Source: Brachypodium distachyon
Taxonomy: Eukaryota > Streptophyta > Magnoliopsida > Poales > Poaceae
Length of the DNA stretch: 64,000 nt
Assembly (NCBI RefSeq): GCF_000005505.3
Contig: NC_016135.3
Coordinates: 13,548,613-13,612,612, forward strand
Direction of reading: 5' to 3'
Positions 1 to 12,867 of the stretch are shown in pieces (the first letter of the stretch is position 1; each line of letters starts with the position of its first letter). Under the pieces are notes generated by a model. It saw only the letters and a program-made list of their open reading frames with translations. It ran no database searches and was not told the DNA's origin. A program made the translations under genes and the position numbers.

Positions 1-3000
1 TCTCAGGGAAATTGATTGCTCTGATGTGGAGGTTTACTCCATTCCTGAAGGCTCAGTTGTCTTTCCAAAAGTGCCCTTGATGAGAGTTGAAGGTCCGGTT
101 GCTGTAAGTGCAAAGCCCCTTAGCAATTGTTGTGTCTAATAATAGTGGCAACTCTAGTTCGTTTAATCATCTCTTGATTTTTTTTGGAATAACTAAACTC
201 GAATGGTTTCTGTAGCAACTTACTCTTGTTATACATCATCAGGTGGTTCAACTGCTTGAGACTCCATTTATAAATCTCATCAATTATGCCTCTTTGGTAA
301 CCACCAATGCCGCACGGCACCGTCATGTTTCTGGAAAGTCAAAGGTTCTAATGGAATTTGGTTTAAGACGAGCACAGGTGTGATCTTCTGCCCCTTCAGG
401 CTCTCACTTCAACTCTGTTCTATATAGATTTTGTGTTTCTATGTGTGATGTTCGGGTTTATGTTCACAGGGGCCTGATGGCGCAATAAGTGCTTCAAAGT
501 ATTGTTTTATGGGAGGTTTTGATGCAACAAGGTGGGTTCTTCACTTGGAAGAAACATTTAAGCCCAGGATATCTCTTATTTCACCATATCTTTAATTTCA
601 AGTCTTGTTTTTGCAGTAATGTATTAGCCGGACATCTATTTGGCATACCACTCCGTGGAACACATTCTCATGCTTATGTTAGCTCATATATGGTCAGTAA
701 AATATCCTTCCAGTTATCGATGAACAAAATCTTTCATGTATGTAGTAGATTAAAATCATTGAAATGCCTAGTTTCTTCGTGCAAACAATTCTTCACTACA
801 TTGGTTACTGAGACCCATAGATTATCCAGATTCAGGTTGAAAGATTTTTTTTATCATCATATTAGACTCAAATTGTGAAATCCTGGTGACAATCTAGGCT
901 CACTGCTGTTCTAAACTTACTTTATAATCTGCTGCCCAAAAATATCCATGGAAGTAGGAAAAGGTAGTTAAAGAAACTGTAAAATAGAAAAGAGCTGATT
1001 AGACAGAAGGGATTATCATTTCACTTGCATGTTTCTCTCTCTCTTTCCCTACCATACTAGTACTCTTCTTGTTCCTTTCTAATTTGCATTTCTTCTAGAT
1101 CATTGGTGTACTTACTTGATAATTTGACATGTTATCTGAACTGAAATACATGGCAAATCATTATTTGAACAAATCAACTCTTTTCTTGCATCAGTTATGA
1201 GCAATGTGAGTGACAATTGTTACCATCCCTTTGTATATGCATCTATAGAAACTTGTGTGTCGATGTCAGTTATAAAAAAAAAACTTGTGCTTAGATATTT
1301 CTGGCGTTCTGGAAGTTTCCTTTTTGGGTGCCATTCATTGTCAGTTCTGTTGTTGGCTGATTTAGCAATCATTTTAAATCTTCCAGAGCCTTGATGAGAT
1401 CCCAGACAGGACCCTTAGGTACAAAGATGGTTCAAGGATCTGCAAAGATTTTGTTGGTTTAGTGAAAGAGTGGCTTCACAAGATTCAGGTATAATCGCAG
1501 AACTTTGCTACGTTGTTTTCACTCGTTACGGTATTCTTATGTTACTGTGTTCATTTATTTCAGGTAGCAGATTCATTGTGTAGTGTATTTGGCGAGACAA
1601 ATCAAAGTGAGCTGGCTGCATTTGCATCCTATGCATTGGCTTTTCCAAGCAATTTCCTAGCTCTTGTGGACACTTATGATGTGAGTTGTTAACTTATTGC
1701 AATCTGCAACTCTTCCTCTTGTTGCTTCTGTGCTTACACATGTCTGAAACTTGCACACCACATAGTTTGTCAATTCTGAGTTGTTTGTACAACTTTATCC
1801 TTGTTTTGTGTTGTCTAACAAATAACTCTATCGTGTGACACTCTTCACCTGCAGTGTGTATATTATTAACTTATTTATGCATGTCTTGTATTTGGAGAAT
1901 AATGTCACTATCTTTTTTTCTTTTCAGGTTATGCGAAGTGGGATTCCAAACTTCTGTGCAGTAGCTCTTGCACTCCATGACTTAGGGTATGTCAAACCTA
2001 TCCTTCGGCACTTATTATGTGTGAGTTTGGTTATTGGATTGGAGCTTGGCTTATCATGGAAACCTTATATGGTAAAATACCATAATTCAGAAAAAGAAGG
2101 CATTTTGAAATAAAATACAAATGAAGCTAAAGTTTGTCAGCAAGTCCATTCCAGTAATGCTAAATTTAAGGGTGGTCTAAGCTTACAGCAATTTTGTGTT
2201 TTATAGGCTTAAGCCCTCCTAAAAAGGCTGATGTTTCTCTGATGTGTACTTACGAAATGATCCGATTTATCCAAGTTTTAGACAACGTTATGAATAACTG
2301 CATCTTTGTTCATTGTTTACCTAACAGTATGTTTAAAACAATCAATTTGGATAATTATATTTTGTTTTGTAGATATAAGGCATCTGGTATCAGATTAGAT
2401 TCTGGTGATCTGGCCTATCTGTCTATCGAAGCTCGAAAAGTGTTTCATGCAATAGAAAAGGAGTTTAATATACCTGGTTTTGGGAAGATGATCATCACTG
2501 CTAGCAACGACCTGAATGAGGAAACTATTGATGCCCTAAATAAACAGGTAAAAAAAAATTTCGTTACTGAGTGGACAATTGTTTTTACGATAGTGAATTG
2601 AGAATTCATAAAGAATTTTGTGCCATGTAGATATGTTTTGTTTCACCGGATTTTTGTGGTACCTACGTTGTTTGATGCATATGCATGTGATTCTCAAGCT
2701 AGTGATCATGCACTACAAAAAATATACTCCCAATATATAATTCAATATTTCATCTTTCTTGCAGGGTCATGAAGTTGATGCCTTCGGAATAGGAACTTAT
2801 CTTGTAACATGTTATTCCCAAGCTGCACTTGGCTGTGTCTTCAAGTTAGTTGAGATCAACAGCAGACCTCGTATCAAACTTTCTGAGGATGTCGCAAAAG
2901 TATGTTTGCTGTTCACACGTTGAAAGAGAATTGCATGTTTTTAGTGATCTTTATGGAGGTTGTCATGAAATGTTATAGGTCTCTATTCCATGCAAAAAGC

Positions 3001-3882
3001 GATGTTTCAGATTGTATGGAAAAGAAGGTTACCCATTGGTAGACATCATGATACGTGAAAGTGAACCATCACCAAAGGTAGCAATGCACCTCCTATACTT
3101 CTTACACCATTTTTTCAAATCACAGAAGCACATAATATTATAATTTATCTTAGAATGGAATATAGCTGAGATAATGCTTGAATCGGTCGTATGCTTCACA
3201 CTGTTGCTTTTGTCCCTTTGATATCCTTGTTGACTATTTTTACCTACAGTGACTAATTTCTATTTTAACTGAATTTCACATCTGTAAAATATTCCAGGCA
3301 GGAGAGCGGATCCTTTGTCGCCATCCGTTCCTTGAATCCAAGAGGGCTTATGTTGTCCCCCAGCATGTTGAGGAGCTTTTACAATGCTACTGGCCGGGTA
3401 GTTCGAGTATGGACCTCGTATCTTTTTTACAATGATAAGTTTGGATCTAGTTTATTTCTTATGACAACTTTGTATGTTTTGCTTGTATTAACACTGATCT
3501 GGTGATTGTTACAATGGAAATAAGTAACCTGTTAAACTGTGGACTGTAGTGTTCTCACAGTTGATTGAACATCAATTAATGCACATCTGTGTTTTCTGCA
3601 GATAAACCCAGAGCAGAGCTGCCCTCCCTGGACAAGATCAGAAGCCGGTGCATGCAGCAGCTCGAAAAACTGCGGCCAGATCACATCAGGCGGCTAAATC
3701 CGACACCTTACAAGGTTTGTTTCACTATTTCTTTCCTTCAATTACCTTATCTTTCTGTATCACACATAAGTCAGTAACCTTACAATCTACTTCACTTCAA
3801 GCAGGTGAGTGTGAGCGCAAAGCTATATGAGTTCATTCATTACCTATGGTTGAACGAGGCGCCAGTAGGCGAATTACAGTAG
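1..3882 (+). CDS. NAPRT: nicotinate phosphoribosyltransferase, 5'-partial
   Basis: This enzyme joins nicotinic acid to PRPP with ATP to make nicotinate mononucleotide, in the Preiss-Handler salvage route to NAD, probably in the cytosol. Thirteen exons join in frame: <2-103, 243-377, 470-531, 617-692, 1387-1488, 1564-1680, 1928-1986, 2373-2547, 2765-2899, 2979-3077, 3298-3397, 3602-3714 and 3805-3882. All introns are GT-AG. They give 450 residues; plant homologues have about 550, so roughly the first 100 residues lie left of the window. Family signatures seen are [22 protein letters not shown] (the family's active-site histidine is expected here), [16 protein letters not shown] and the conserved C-terminal NEAPVGELQ. 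The reading frame is intact, so this is a functional gene. AATAATAAA near 4142 is a candidate poly(A) signal. Confidence is high. Confidence 0.96.
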
Positions 3883-6800
3883 ATGGCTGCACAAGCTGGA
3901 GTCGGTCTCATTCTTTGCAAGCATAGCAATACGTTATACGTCAAAGAAAATAGAGTCTAGTGTTGTTGTACCACATAAACATCCATCAGCTCATGGCCCC
4001 ATCTTGTAGGGTTTTATTTTTTATCCCAAATTTCCATTTGTACAAACTAATTAATTGTATAAAGGCAGGTAGATCAGTTTACCTGGTTATACATCCCTTT
4101 ATTGTGGGGATACTACACTGTATACATTAGAACGGAATTGAAATAATAAACATCAGAAGAGAGGAAATTTGATCTCTGTAGTATAGAGATCTTGACTTGT
4201 TTGTCCTATGCAGCACGCACATTTGTAGGTGATTGATGGACCACTCTAGCACTAACACAAATTTGAAGCTGAAACTTGAGGTGAGAATAAAAAATGCTGG
4301 TGCCTGATGCAGAACGTGTGGGAGCTTTGGTCTTCTTTCTCCCTTCTAGGGTGTTCTTATGCAAAACGACGGGGATAAATCCAAATGATGCCGTCAACGG
4401 AGTAAGCCGAAAAGGATAGTTGATGGACTTGCCAACCACCGTTGCATTAACACAGTATAAGCTGCTGTAAAACAAAGACAATAGGTAGGCTGAACAGATT
4501 GGTTAGTGGTGGCCATCATGGTTGTTTGTTCAACTACACAGGTTTATGCTCAAACGTGCAAGACTGACGGTGGAAGGCTCGAAGTAAGCTGTTCCGTTTC
4601 ATGGGCAAACTGAAATCGGGTGCGTTTTGAGATTTTGAGCAGCTCCACTTACCTCGATACATATTTATAAATTCAAGGAGTTAGCATCATCTAGAAGTTG
4701 TCAGATCAACCTCTGCAGATCAGACTTGATCACGCCTTCAAAAAAAGCTTCTCCCAAATAAAAAAGAAACTAGAATTTTATAAAATATTACCAAATATAG
4801 AAATGATACGGAGTATTATATTTTCGAATTTGATAACTATTGGCAACATGTGGAGCATATATTCATTATCCAAATATGATAAATATCATATATATGTGAT
4901 TATCCAATGCGTATATATCATAGTTAGGCAAATTAGTCTACCAAACAAATTAAATTTTATATCTGTTCAGATATAAAAAAGATGGATAATCACATCTAAA
5001 ATAAGATAGAACAGTTAAACATCACAATAAGATTAGGGATTAAAGAAAACAATGATAAACCAGACATTAACCAAGCCAAAACAAAAGATATAATCAAAGA
5101 GGAGATACAAATAAAAACATATAGGGGAACTAAAAATCCATTAAAAACAATAAAGCTATAAATTACCATAGGTATGTCGATTATTCAACAATTTGAAATA
5201 CAACATTTAGCACATGTTAGTGTAAAATATTAGTAATTTTCATTTAAAACCTAGAACAAATAAATAGTCACTAAGTCATGATAAGATAGTTTCACCAGTA
5301 ATGTAGTCACGATAGTATGTCCTTCATCTCGGGAAAAATCACTACTTGTATATTACTATAACTATGTCAATTTCGACAACTTGATAGTTTGGTAGTGTGG
5401 ATGTCATTTGTTGCAAAGTTCATTGAACTCCAAATTGGATCGAGATTTGGGCTTCTTTACTATGGAGAACAGATATATAGGCTAAGCTTTTGGGTTGAAT
5501 AGCTCCAAGGAAAATTGGACGAAGGATTTTTGTTGTTTTGGTATATCTAGATCCAAGTTTTGAAGTTGGCATTTTTTTTGGGTAGTTTGATTTGTGGTGC
5601 TTGACCTAAGTTTGGAAAATGGTTGACGCATTTATTGAGTGAACATATATACATACACATACATTCATCATTTGGTTCAAAAAGCAAATACATCCATACA
5701 CATTACTAGTAAGCAATCATCGCATACATACCAATCATCAATAAGCAATCATCTCTAGGGATTGCATTGCGGATTGAAGAAAAAATATGCAACATGCACA
5801 TTGCATTTGGATTGAATGGAAAATAACAAGAAAATAGTAATGGGGAAGGGGGGGGGGTGTGGTTTAACAATTCCAGTTCTTGTTGTTGCTATATGTGCAT
5901 AGCACGCATGTAACCACCACAACACGAGCGGCAACCTCGTTATGGCATATACAAAATATTGCCAGGGGTGGTGTTCTTGGGTTTGCAATCATCCTTAGGG
6001 ACTGCACACATACACACATTGGAATTATCCCTAGGGATTGCATTAGGGTTGGAACGAAACAACGCAAAGTAGGACAAAATAACCATAGAAGTTGGGATGG
6101 GAGGGGAGGGTGAGGTTTACCTTAGAGAGTGAGAATTTTATGAATCCCTCGAAAAATCGCTTTGATTTGGCTTGTTTTTTTAAGAGATTTGGCAGGACAG
6201 AGAGAAGTGAGAGGGAAACTCTCCTTTTTCTTGGGGTTGGAAAGGAAGAAGATGGAGAACGGATGGATGCCCACTGTGGCCCCTCTGGACTTATGTCCTA
6301 GAGGGGAAACACCAGAAATTGTGATGTTTGGGTCAGTGAGATGAAACACCGTGGGCATCGGCGTTTGGGTCGTGGAGGGTGGGGACAACGTGAGGCGTGT
6401 GGTTTCAATTAGCCATGTCAGCCTGATCAGAAGCAATTGGCCAACCATTGGCCATGGTGGCAAAGACATTTGACATTGGAGTTTTGATCTGACGCCAAAC
6501 ATAATGTCAGCAATGACTGGTTGAATGCTGACCAGGCTGTCAATGTCATTGACCTGTGCGTGACGTTGGTAAAAGGGTTAGTTTTTTTAGACAAGAATCC
6601 GTTTGTGCTAGACTTCCGACAAAAGTGTCGGAAGCCCACTTTTGTCGTTTTGGCCAAATTATGATTATCTTATACTCCCTCCGTTCCTGTATAAAACAAC
6701 GACAAGTATTTAGGAAGGAAGTGAGTACCAAATCTAATTAGTGGTATCTACTCGTGTTTACTAAACACCGATGTACTCAAGCCACATAACATTAAGTACT

Positions 6801-7330
6801 CCTTTAAATTTCTCCTTCAAACCATCAATATAAAATTATTGCTCTCACCCTCACCCGGCTTGCTCCAGGTCTGCCCTCCACCCTCAAGCTGTATTTCACC
6901 TCAAAATATCATTTTTCCTATCCTCCATGCTCTTCTTCTGACTTGGTTTAGTTATTTATTAGCTCTTGACTGTTGACTTGTCTATCTCCTACTAATACAA
7001 TTATCGATGCATGCAAAATTGCAAAGCAAAGCAGCTACACCCTGTCGACACTCCCACTAGTGCTCCTCCTGCTGCTCAGTCCCCTTTCAGCTCTCTACAT
7101 ACTTGGCACACTTTTGTAGGAGTACAACTCATAATTGCATCCTCGCTCTCCATTTTCTTCTTGATTTGTTGTTACTCTAAAGATCACCACCAACCACCCC
7201 ACACCCAAGTGCCCAGACTACAGCAGCACCCTCCTCCCAACCACAATCCAATCTTTCATCAAGAGCAAATTAGCCAGCCCTCACTTTTCACCCCGAAATA
7301 ATCATCCAATCTTTAGCCTTTGCCTCTACA
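3883..7330. other. intergenic region, no gene recognised
   Basis: The first few hundred bases are the 3' UTR of the upstream gene. From about 4690 to 5750 the DNA is strongly AT-rich with no coherent coding frame. Related motifs around CTAGGGATTGCAT recur near 5756, 5994 and 6032, which suggests a decayed repeat. A short perfect inverted repeat (9-bp arms, 6613-6621 and 6626-6634) lies just before a MITE. Short ORFs here have no recognisable domain. Confidence 0.6.
6675..6725. mobile_element. 51-bp Stowaway-type MITE remnant
   Basis: The left end begins CTCCCTCCGTTCC and the right end closes GGAAGGAAGTGAG. TA dinucleotides flank both sides (6673-6674 and 6726-6727), as expected for Tc1/mariner-class Stowaway elements. 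Only the two terminal arms are present, so it looks like an internally deleted copy. Confidence 0.7.
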
Positions 7331-7660
7331 TTGTCCCCAAATCCAATATTTTGGGCCCAATCGCCCGTAAATCCTCCTTTTTGCATCACTCCATCCTGTT
7401 CTAAATCCCCTTCTCTCCCCCAACAAAGTCCAACCTTTCCCACTGCATCCTCTGCAAAACCCAATCTTGGCCACCTTCGTTGTTCATTTATTCTTTGGAG
7501 CAATCCAGCCTTTCTGCATCCAATTCCCTGCAGGGACCAAGCTTTAGCGGGTTGTTCTCTTCCAAGCCCAACCTTTAGCACCGAATTCTGCTCAAAACCG
7601 AGCGTTGTTGCGGAGATCCACCATTTCTGGTTGAGCCAGGCAGCTCAGCGCCGCCGTCCG

Positions 7661-10283
7661 ATGTCGGACTCGGAGCTGTCCCAGAGCACGGTGGTGTTCG
7701 GGCTCCACCTGTGGGAGCTCGTCGGCATCGGCGTCGGTGCCGCCTTCGTGCTCCTCCTCGTTCTCCTCTCCCTGCTGTGCCTCCTCGCCAACCGCCGGCG
7801 CCGGCGCCGCCGCGTCCCGGCCACCCCCGTCCTCCACCTCGCCACCGTCGCGCCGAATGGCCATCCCAAGCACCCCAACAAGCCACCCAAGGACATCCAA
7901 GAAGTGCCCTCTCGCGGCGCGGCAGCCCCCGCCGCCGCGTCAAAGGTGCCGCTCGCGCAGATGCTCCAGGCTCCCCCGCAGGAGTCCATCCAGATCGAGA
8001 CCGGCAAGGAGCACCGCATCACGTTCCCGGAGCAGCCGCTGCCCCACCACCAGCGGAGCGGGGGGCCGTCGTCCCGCGGGGCCAGCGGCGAGAGCCGCGG
8101 CGGCGGCACGGAACCGGGTGTGCCGGAGGTGTCGCACCTGGGGTGGGGCCACTGGTACACTCTCAAGGAGCTGGAGGCGGCCACTGCTATGTTCGCCGAC
8201 GAGAAGGTGATTGGGGAGGGCGGCTATGGCATTGTGTACCACGGCATTCTCGAGGACGGCACACAGGTCGCCGTCAAGAACTTGCTGAATAATAGGTAAC
8301 CACTCTTCCTATGAACCGAAGTATAGCCAAATTTCGAAGTTTGTTGTTGATTTGCGCCGAATTTAGAATGTGTTGATTTGAAGTTAAGCGAGATGTATAC
8401 TTTAATGAGTGCATCGAAGCTACTGAATAGAGATGTTGACAATTCAGATGGTAACATTGTGCAAGAACTTGATTAAAGAATGACCAAGACTAACATATGC
8501 TTATGGTTAGCATGCTTAGTATGGAAGCTGCCATTTCAGAGGCTGAAATGCATGATGTTGTGTAGCGTGTGGTTTTTGTGTTGCTTAATTTAGTAAAATA
8601 CTTGGTTTGTTAGGGGGCAAGCAGAGAGGGAATTCAAGGTTGAGGTTGAAGCAATTGGGCGAGTGCGACACAAGAACCTGGTACGGCTGCTTGGATACTG
8701 TGCTGAGGGCAACCAAAGGTACATCTTTGTGTGATCATTAGTGAAATTCGTACTGTGGAGTTCTGGAACCGTGGAGCTTGTAACAAAATTGTGCTGTTGT
8801 GATTCTTTTCAGGATGCTTGTGTACGAGTTTGTCAATAATGGAAACTTGGAGCAATGGGTTCATGGTGATGTTGGTCCTGTGAGCCCTCTTACATGGGAC
8901 ATAAGAATGAAGATTATTCTCGGATCAGCAAAAGGGTAAGTCTGGCTGAGTTTTTAATGATTTAATATTTGTCGTTATGTGTTACTTGCACTAATTTACC
9001 TAGTTGTGCAGTTTAATGTATTTGCATGAGGGACTTGAGCCAAAGGTGGTTCACCGTGATGTCAAGTCGAGCAATATCCTCCTCGACAAGCATTGGAATG
9101 CCAAGCTTTCTGATTTTGGGCTAGCAAAGCTTTTGGGCTCAGAGAGGAGTTACGTTACGACCAGGGTTATGGGGACATTTGGGTTAGCACACTACTTAAC
9201 ACTATACTATCATAATCATAAAAGATAAACATGGGCATATTGCTTATGTATCTCTTGTTATTTGCAGGTATGTTGCTCCAGAGTATGCAGGCACTGGCAT
9301 GTTGAATGAAACTAGTGACGTCTATAGTTTTGGAATTCTTATTATGGAAATAATATCTGGTCGGGTACCAGTAGATTACAACAGGCCACCTGGAGAGGTT
9401 AGTAACAGCTGCGGCTCCTTATAACGATGAATTAAGAACTCATCAAATGCATTTACGAATTCTGTAGATGAATCTTTCAGGTTAATCTTGTTGAATGGCT
9501 GAAGACAATGGTCAGCAGCCGAAATTCAGAGGGGGTTTTGGACCCAAAGATGACCGAGAAGCCTACTTCTAGGGCATTGAAGAAGGCTTTGCTAGTGGCT
9601 CTGCGGTGTGTAGACCCTGAAGCTCGCAAGAGACCAAAGATTGGGCATGTGATTCATATGCTTGAAGTTGATGATTTCCCCTATAGAGATGTAAGTCCAG
9701 ATGGCATGCAGATCTTTTTTATCTTTATTATCTAGTGCCTCTCATTTGATAACAATGACCATAAGCATCATTTTGCAATATATATGTTACCTGTAATTAG
9801 TTTTCCTGGTACCGAAGTAAGAAAGAAATCATGATGGACAGGTCATCAGACCATACCTTTTCTCTATTCATCTATTGCCTATCACTAAATGCTCCCTTTT
9901 GGTCACTGTAGGTTATTTCATGTGTTATAACTTCTAATTTTGGTTACACAAATTTTGGTTTCAGATTTTTTTTTTCCAATTCGACACAATAATAATAATA
10001 AAATGGCCATGTGCTATCATTGTTTCTTTGCCTTTGTTGATCTGGACAAGATTTTTTTTTTCCTCCTTAGTTCATATTATATTTAGAAAAATTCAATGCA
10101 GTGACTAAAATTGTGTTTACTTATTGGCAGGAACGCCGAGGTGGCAGAGCACCAGGTCAAGCAAAAGTAGCAGAAACAGCTTCAAGTGAACCCGGTGATA
10201 GTAGCGGGAATGACACACCGAAGGATACTCCAAAAGGTCAATCAAAAGCAGACAATTTCAAGTGGAGAAATCAAGAGGCCTAG
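7661..10283 (+). CDS. receptor-like Ser/Thr protein kinase, At1g01540/At4g01330 type
   Basis: This is a plasma-membrane kinase with almost no ectodomain. Seven exons (7661-8295, 8614-8718, 8813-8935, 9012-9182, 9268-9397, 9481-9690, 10131-10283) encode 508 residues. One hydrophobic segment (about residues 19-42) is followed by an Arg-rich stop-transfer and a Pro/Ala-rich linker. The kinase domain is complete: Gly loop GEGGYG at 185-190, VAVK lysine K206, HRDVK at 302-306 and DFG at 322-324, then APEYA. A hydrophilic Ser/Gly-rich tail ends the protein. Catalysis should be normal. I chose ATG 7661 because MSDSELS resembles the family start, but the same frame stays open back to an ATG at 7331, giving a low-complexity 110-residue extension. 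The ligand and substrates are unknown. Confidence 0.94.
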
Positions 10284-12075
10284 TTATCAGGACAATGGTG
10301 GTTCTTCTGAATTTTTGCGCCTGATCAAGAAGCTGGATGAAGCAAACTTACAAACAAGCTCGTTTGCTGCTCTATCCGTTGGATCAGGTGTGGAACCGTG
10401 GAAGGCACCTATGGAGATCATGATAGCGCATATGTACATTTTCAGATTAATATCTTAGGGATAGTGATTTTTTGGTTGGTTTCCTTGGATCATATTTATG
10501 TAAAAGATATTCCCGTATGGTAAAGGTGCTATAATCTTTGAGGTAAAGTTGAGCATTGTTCATGACCTGGTTGGTGCCTTGCTTATATTTCCTACTGCTT
10601 TTCAGATCAAATGTGATAATCCAACTCTGTCAGGCTGGATACTGAATCAAGTCTTGTCTGCCATTTTAGCTGGTTTGACAGCCAGGGACTTGCATGTCAT
10701 AGCACTACAAACTATAATTGCTCCTTCAACCTGGAGGGAAAAAAAGAAGAGGTTGTTGGCATGTGATGTGAGGGCCTGACCTAACCTAGCTGTCATTGTT
10801 TAGCACAGAATAACACAACTCGCAAGATACCATTATTAAGCCATGCTTGACAGTTAAGCCATCTCTCACACTCACTGGCGACCAGTTAACACACTAAGAT
10901 TTTCAGAGTAATGTCGGTTTTAATGAGCAAACAAAACCTTGCAGTGCCCCTGTCTAAAAGTAGGATCCATTCAGGTGGCAATCATGGATGGAATCTGAGG
11001 AAGAAAAATCCAGATTAGATACAAAACGAAATTGATAATGACCAAGAAAGAAATAAGGTAGACGGTAGAGCCTTTTTTATCATGGATATTTTCTGGAAGT
11101 GGGGCCGGTGAGAGTTCAGCTTCTCCTATAAACCTCTTGCCCGGCCTCGCTGCCCTCGTGCGGTTGCCCGTACTGTCTCCCTGGTGCTTTGCCGGGGCGA
11201 CTGCCGACGACGGTTTGCTGTCATGTAGGTTGCCCGCTGCTACGGCCGATGTTGATGTGTCGGAGAGTAGTACTCTGTACTGCTGTCCCTTTTCCTTCGC
11301 TTCTTTTGTTTTTGCACTGAATTTTTGTGTAAATTTCTAAGGCACATTCAAAGGAGGTAAAGTAGGAGTCATTGTATAGGTGTCTAAAACTTGACATACA
11401 GAGGGAGGGGGGTCTAAAGTTCCAAATTTTGCTTTACTGTAAAGGCGTGCGATGGACTAAATTTTTTTGGTACGGAGAAATCGATAGCTTATGTGGCAAA
11501 GAATAAGATGTAGATCCAATTCATGTATACATTGATGCTTTTTTCTATAGCTGCCTGCTTTTAGTTTGATCAATCACGTGGTAGTCGGATTTTAATTCAA
11601 CGGCAACATGTAAGACAGGAGAGAGAGTGAAAATGACACCCAGATGTTAATCCAACCGTTTGGATGCGTCGATCTGAATCTTTTTCTTAAGAATTAGACT
11701 ACTTAGATATAGCTTTTTTTTTTTTGCGAATCCATACATTGGTGTTAAACTATAAACAGATAGCAACTACAATACGTGCATATATATATGTACGAGATTA
11801 ACGTAGGACACTGATAGTGATCGAAGAATATCTCAGTAATCTTAATTTCATTTGTTTGGTCGGTCCGTTCTATAAGTATCTCTTAACTAGACTTTACCTC
11901 TGATTTATACGTGTGCAGCAATAGTTTTTTCCGTACCTAGATGCAATGGCGATGGTTCTAGTCAGCAAACAGGTTGGAGCAGTTGTATTAGTGGCCGGAA
12001 TTATAGCTCGGGCGGACGCCAGAAGAAAATATCCAGGTTGGAGCAGCTGACGGCCTGACACAGTCTTATATAATG

Positions 12076-12308
12076 CTCTATCCGTCCCATATTAAGTGTC
12101 GAAATATTACATGTATGTAGATGTATTTTAGTACTTCCTCCGTCTAACAAAATATGTCTCAAGTTTGTCAAATTTGGATGTATCTAGACATTACTTAGAG
12201 TATAGATGTATTCAAATTTAGTCAAAGTTGAGACATTTTTTGTTAGACAGAGTGAGTATACCTCTATTTTTAAACAAATTTGTGTCACCTAATATGGGAC
12301 GGAGGGAG
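12076..12308. mobile_element. Stowaway MITE (outer), host of a second MITE
   Basis: The left terminus CTCTATCCGTCCCATATTA pairs with the right terminus, whose reverse complement begins CTCCCTCCGTCCCATATTA. TA follows the right end (12309-12310); the left TSD is degraded to TG. Without the inner insertion this element would be about 108 bp. Confidence 0.8.
12134..12256. mobile_element. Stowaway MITE (inner, nested)
   Basis: The 123-bp element has terminal arms CTTCCTCCGTCTAACA and TGTTAGACAGAGTGAG and is flanked by TA at 12132-12133 and 12257-12258. It is inserted in the outer Stowaway. A second member of the same family, with the same TTTGTCAAA and ATTCAAATTTAGTCAAA interior, is at 60576-60699. 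Confidence 0.88.
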
Positions 12309-12750
12309 TAGTAGTTTACTAGGACAAAAAGAAATCCGAATTCCATCGACACATTGTGAAAGAAGAAAATAATTTGTGGTGAATAATAGTCAAAATGTCT
12401 TCTTGTTTCTCAGTTCATGAGCTGAATTTAGTTTTGAAATTTTCTGGCAAAATATATGCACCATGTTCATTGTAGATGCTATAATTGGACACCTAATACA
12501 ATGGTGCACCGTAAAGCACATTGAATACATCGTGAAACTATGACTTTCTTACAATCTCTTTGAGGCAAGGAATTTTTTTCACTTTTAAGACTCAGTTTGT
12601 AGTTGCTGAACTGTGTGTTGTGTTGTTTTTATTTATAGTCTAATTTTGAAAACCGACAACAATTATAGGCAAAATTAGGTTAAACAAAAAACTAAAATAG
12701 ACAAGAACTTGCCGAAAATACGGAGTATATTATAAGTCACAAGCCTAAAG

Positions 12751-12765
12751 CAACAAAAAACTTTC
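12751..12765. repeat. putative left target-site duplication of the LINE
   Basis: CAACAAAAAACTTTC here, directly before the poly-T tail, matches CAACAAAGAAACTTTC at 34313-34328 with a single-base indel. The length and placement fit the target-site duplication made by target-primed reverse transcription. The sequence is A-rich, so chance agreement is possible. Confidence 0.55.
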
Positions 12766-12766
12766 G

Positions 12767-12867
12767 TTTTTTTTAGGAAAACACACGGCCTTTATTACTC
12801 AATTATCAAAGGTATACAGGCATCATTCCAAGGCGACAAAAGCCAAGAGAAGAGAACATACCGTGTG
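12767..12867 (-). mobile_element. LINE 3' terminal fragment with poly(A)
   Basis: Read on the minus strand, the segment runs through GAGTAATAAAGGCCGTGTG into a run of A, the usual form of grass LINE 3' ends. It is abutted at 12868 by the terminus of LTR element A. Confidence 0.65.

Larger units (their letters stand above)
10284..12750. other. 3' UTR and intergenic DNA
   Basis: The kinase 3' UTR probably runs to about 10550-10800. Beyond it I see no gene. The short open frames at 10549-10779 and 11137-11340 have no homology I recognise. The only structured feature is the nested pair of Stowaway MITEs at 12076-12308. The remaining DNA is AT-rich. Confidence 0.6.

Noticed and set aside
7645..8242. 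Several open frames on both strands over exon 1 of the receptor kinase
   Set aside because: They are composition-driven shadows; only the frame with the membrane span and kinase start joins the later exons.
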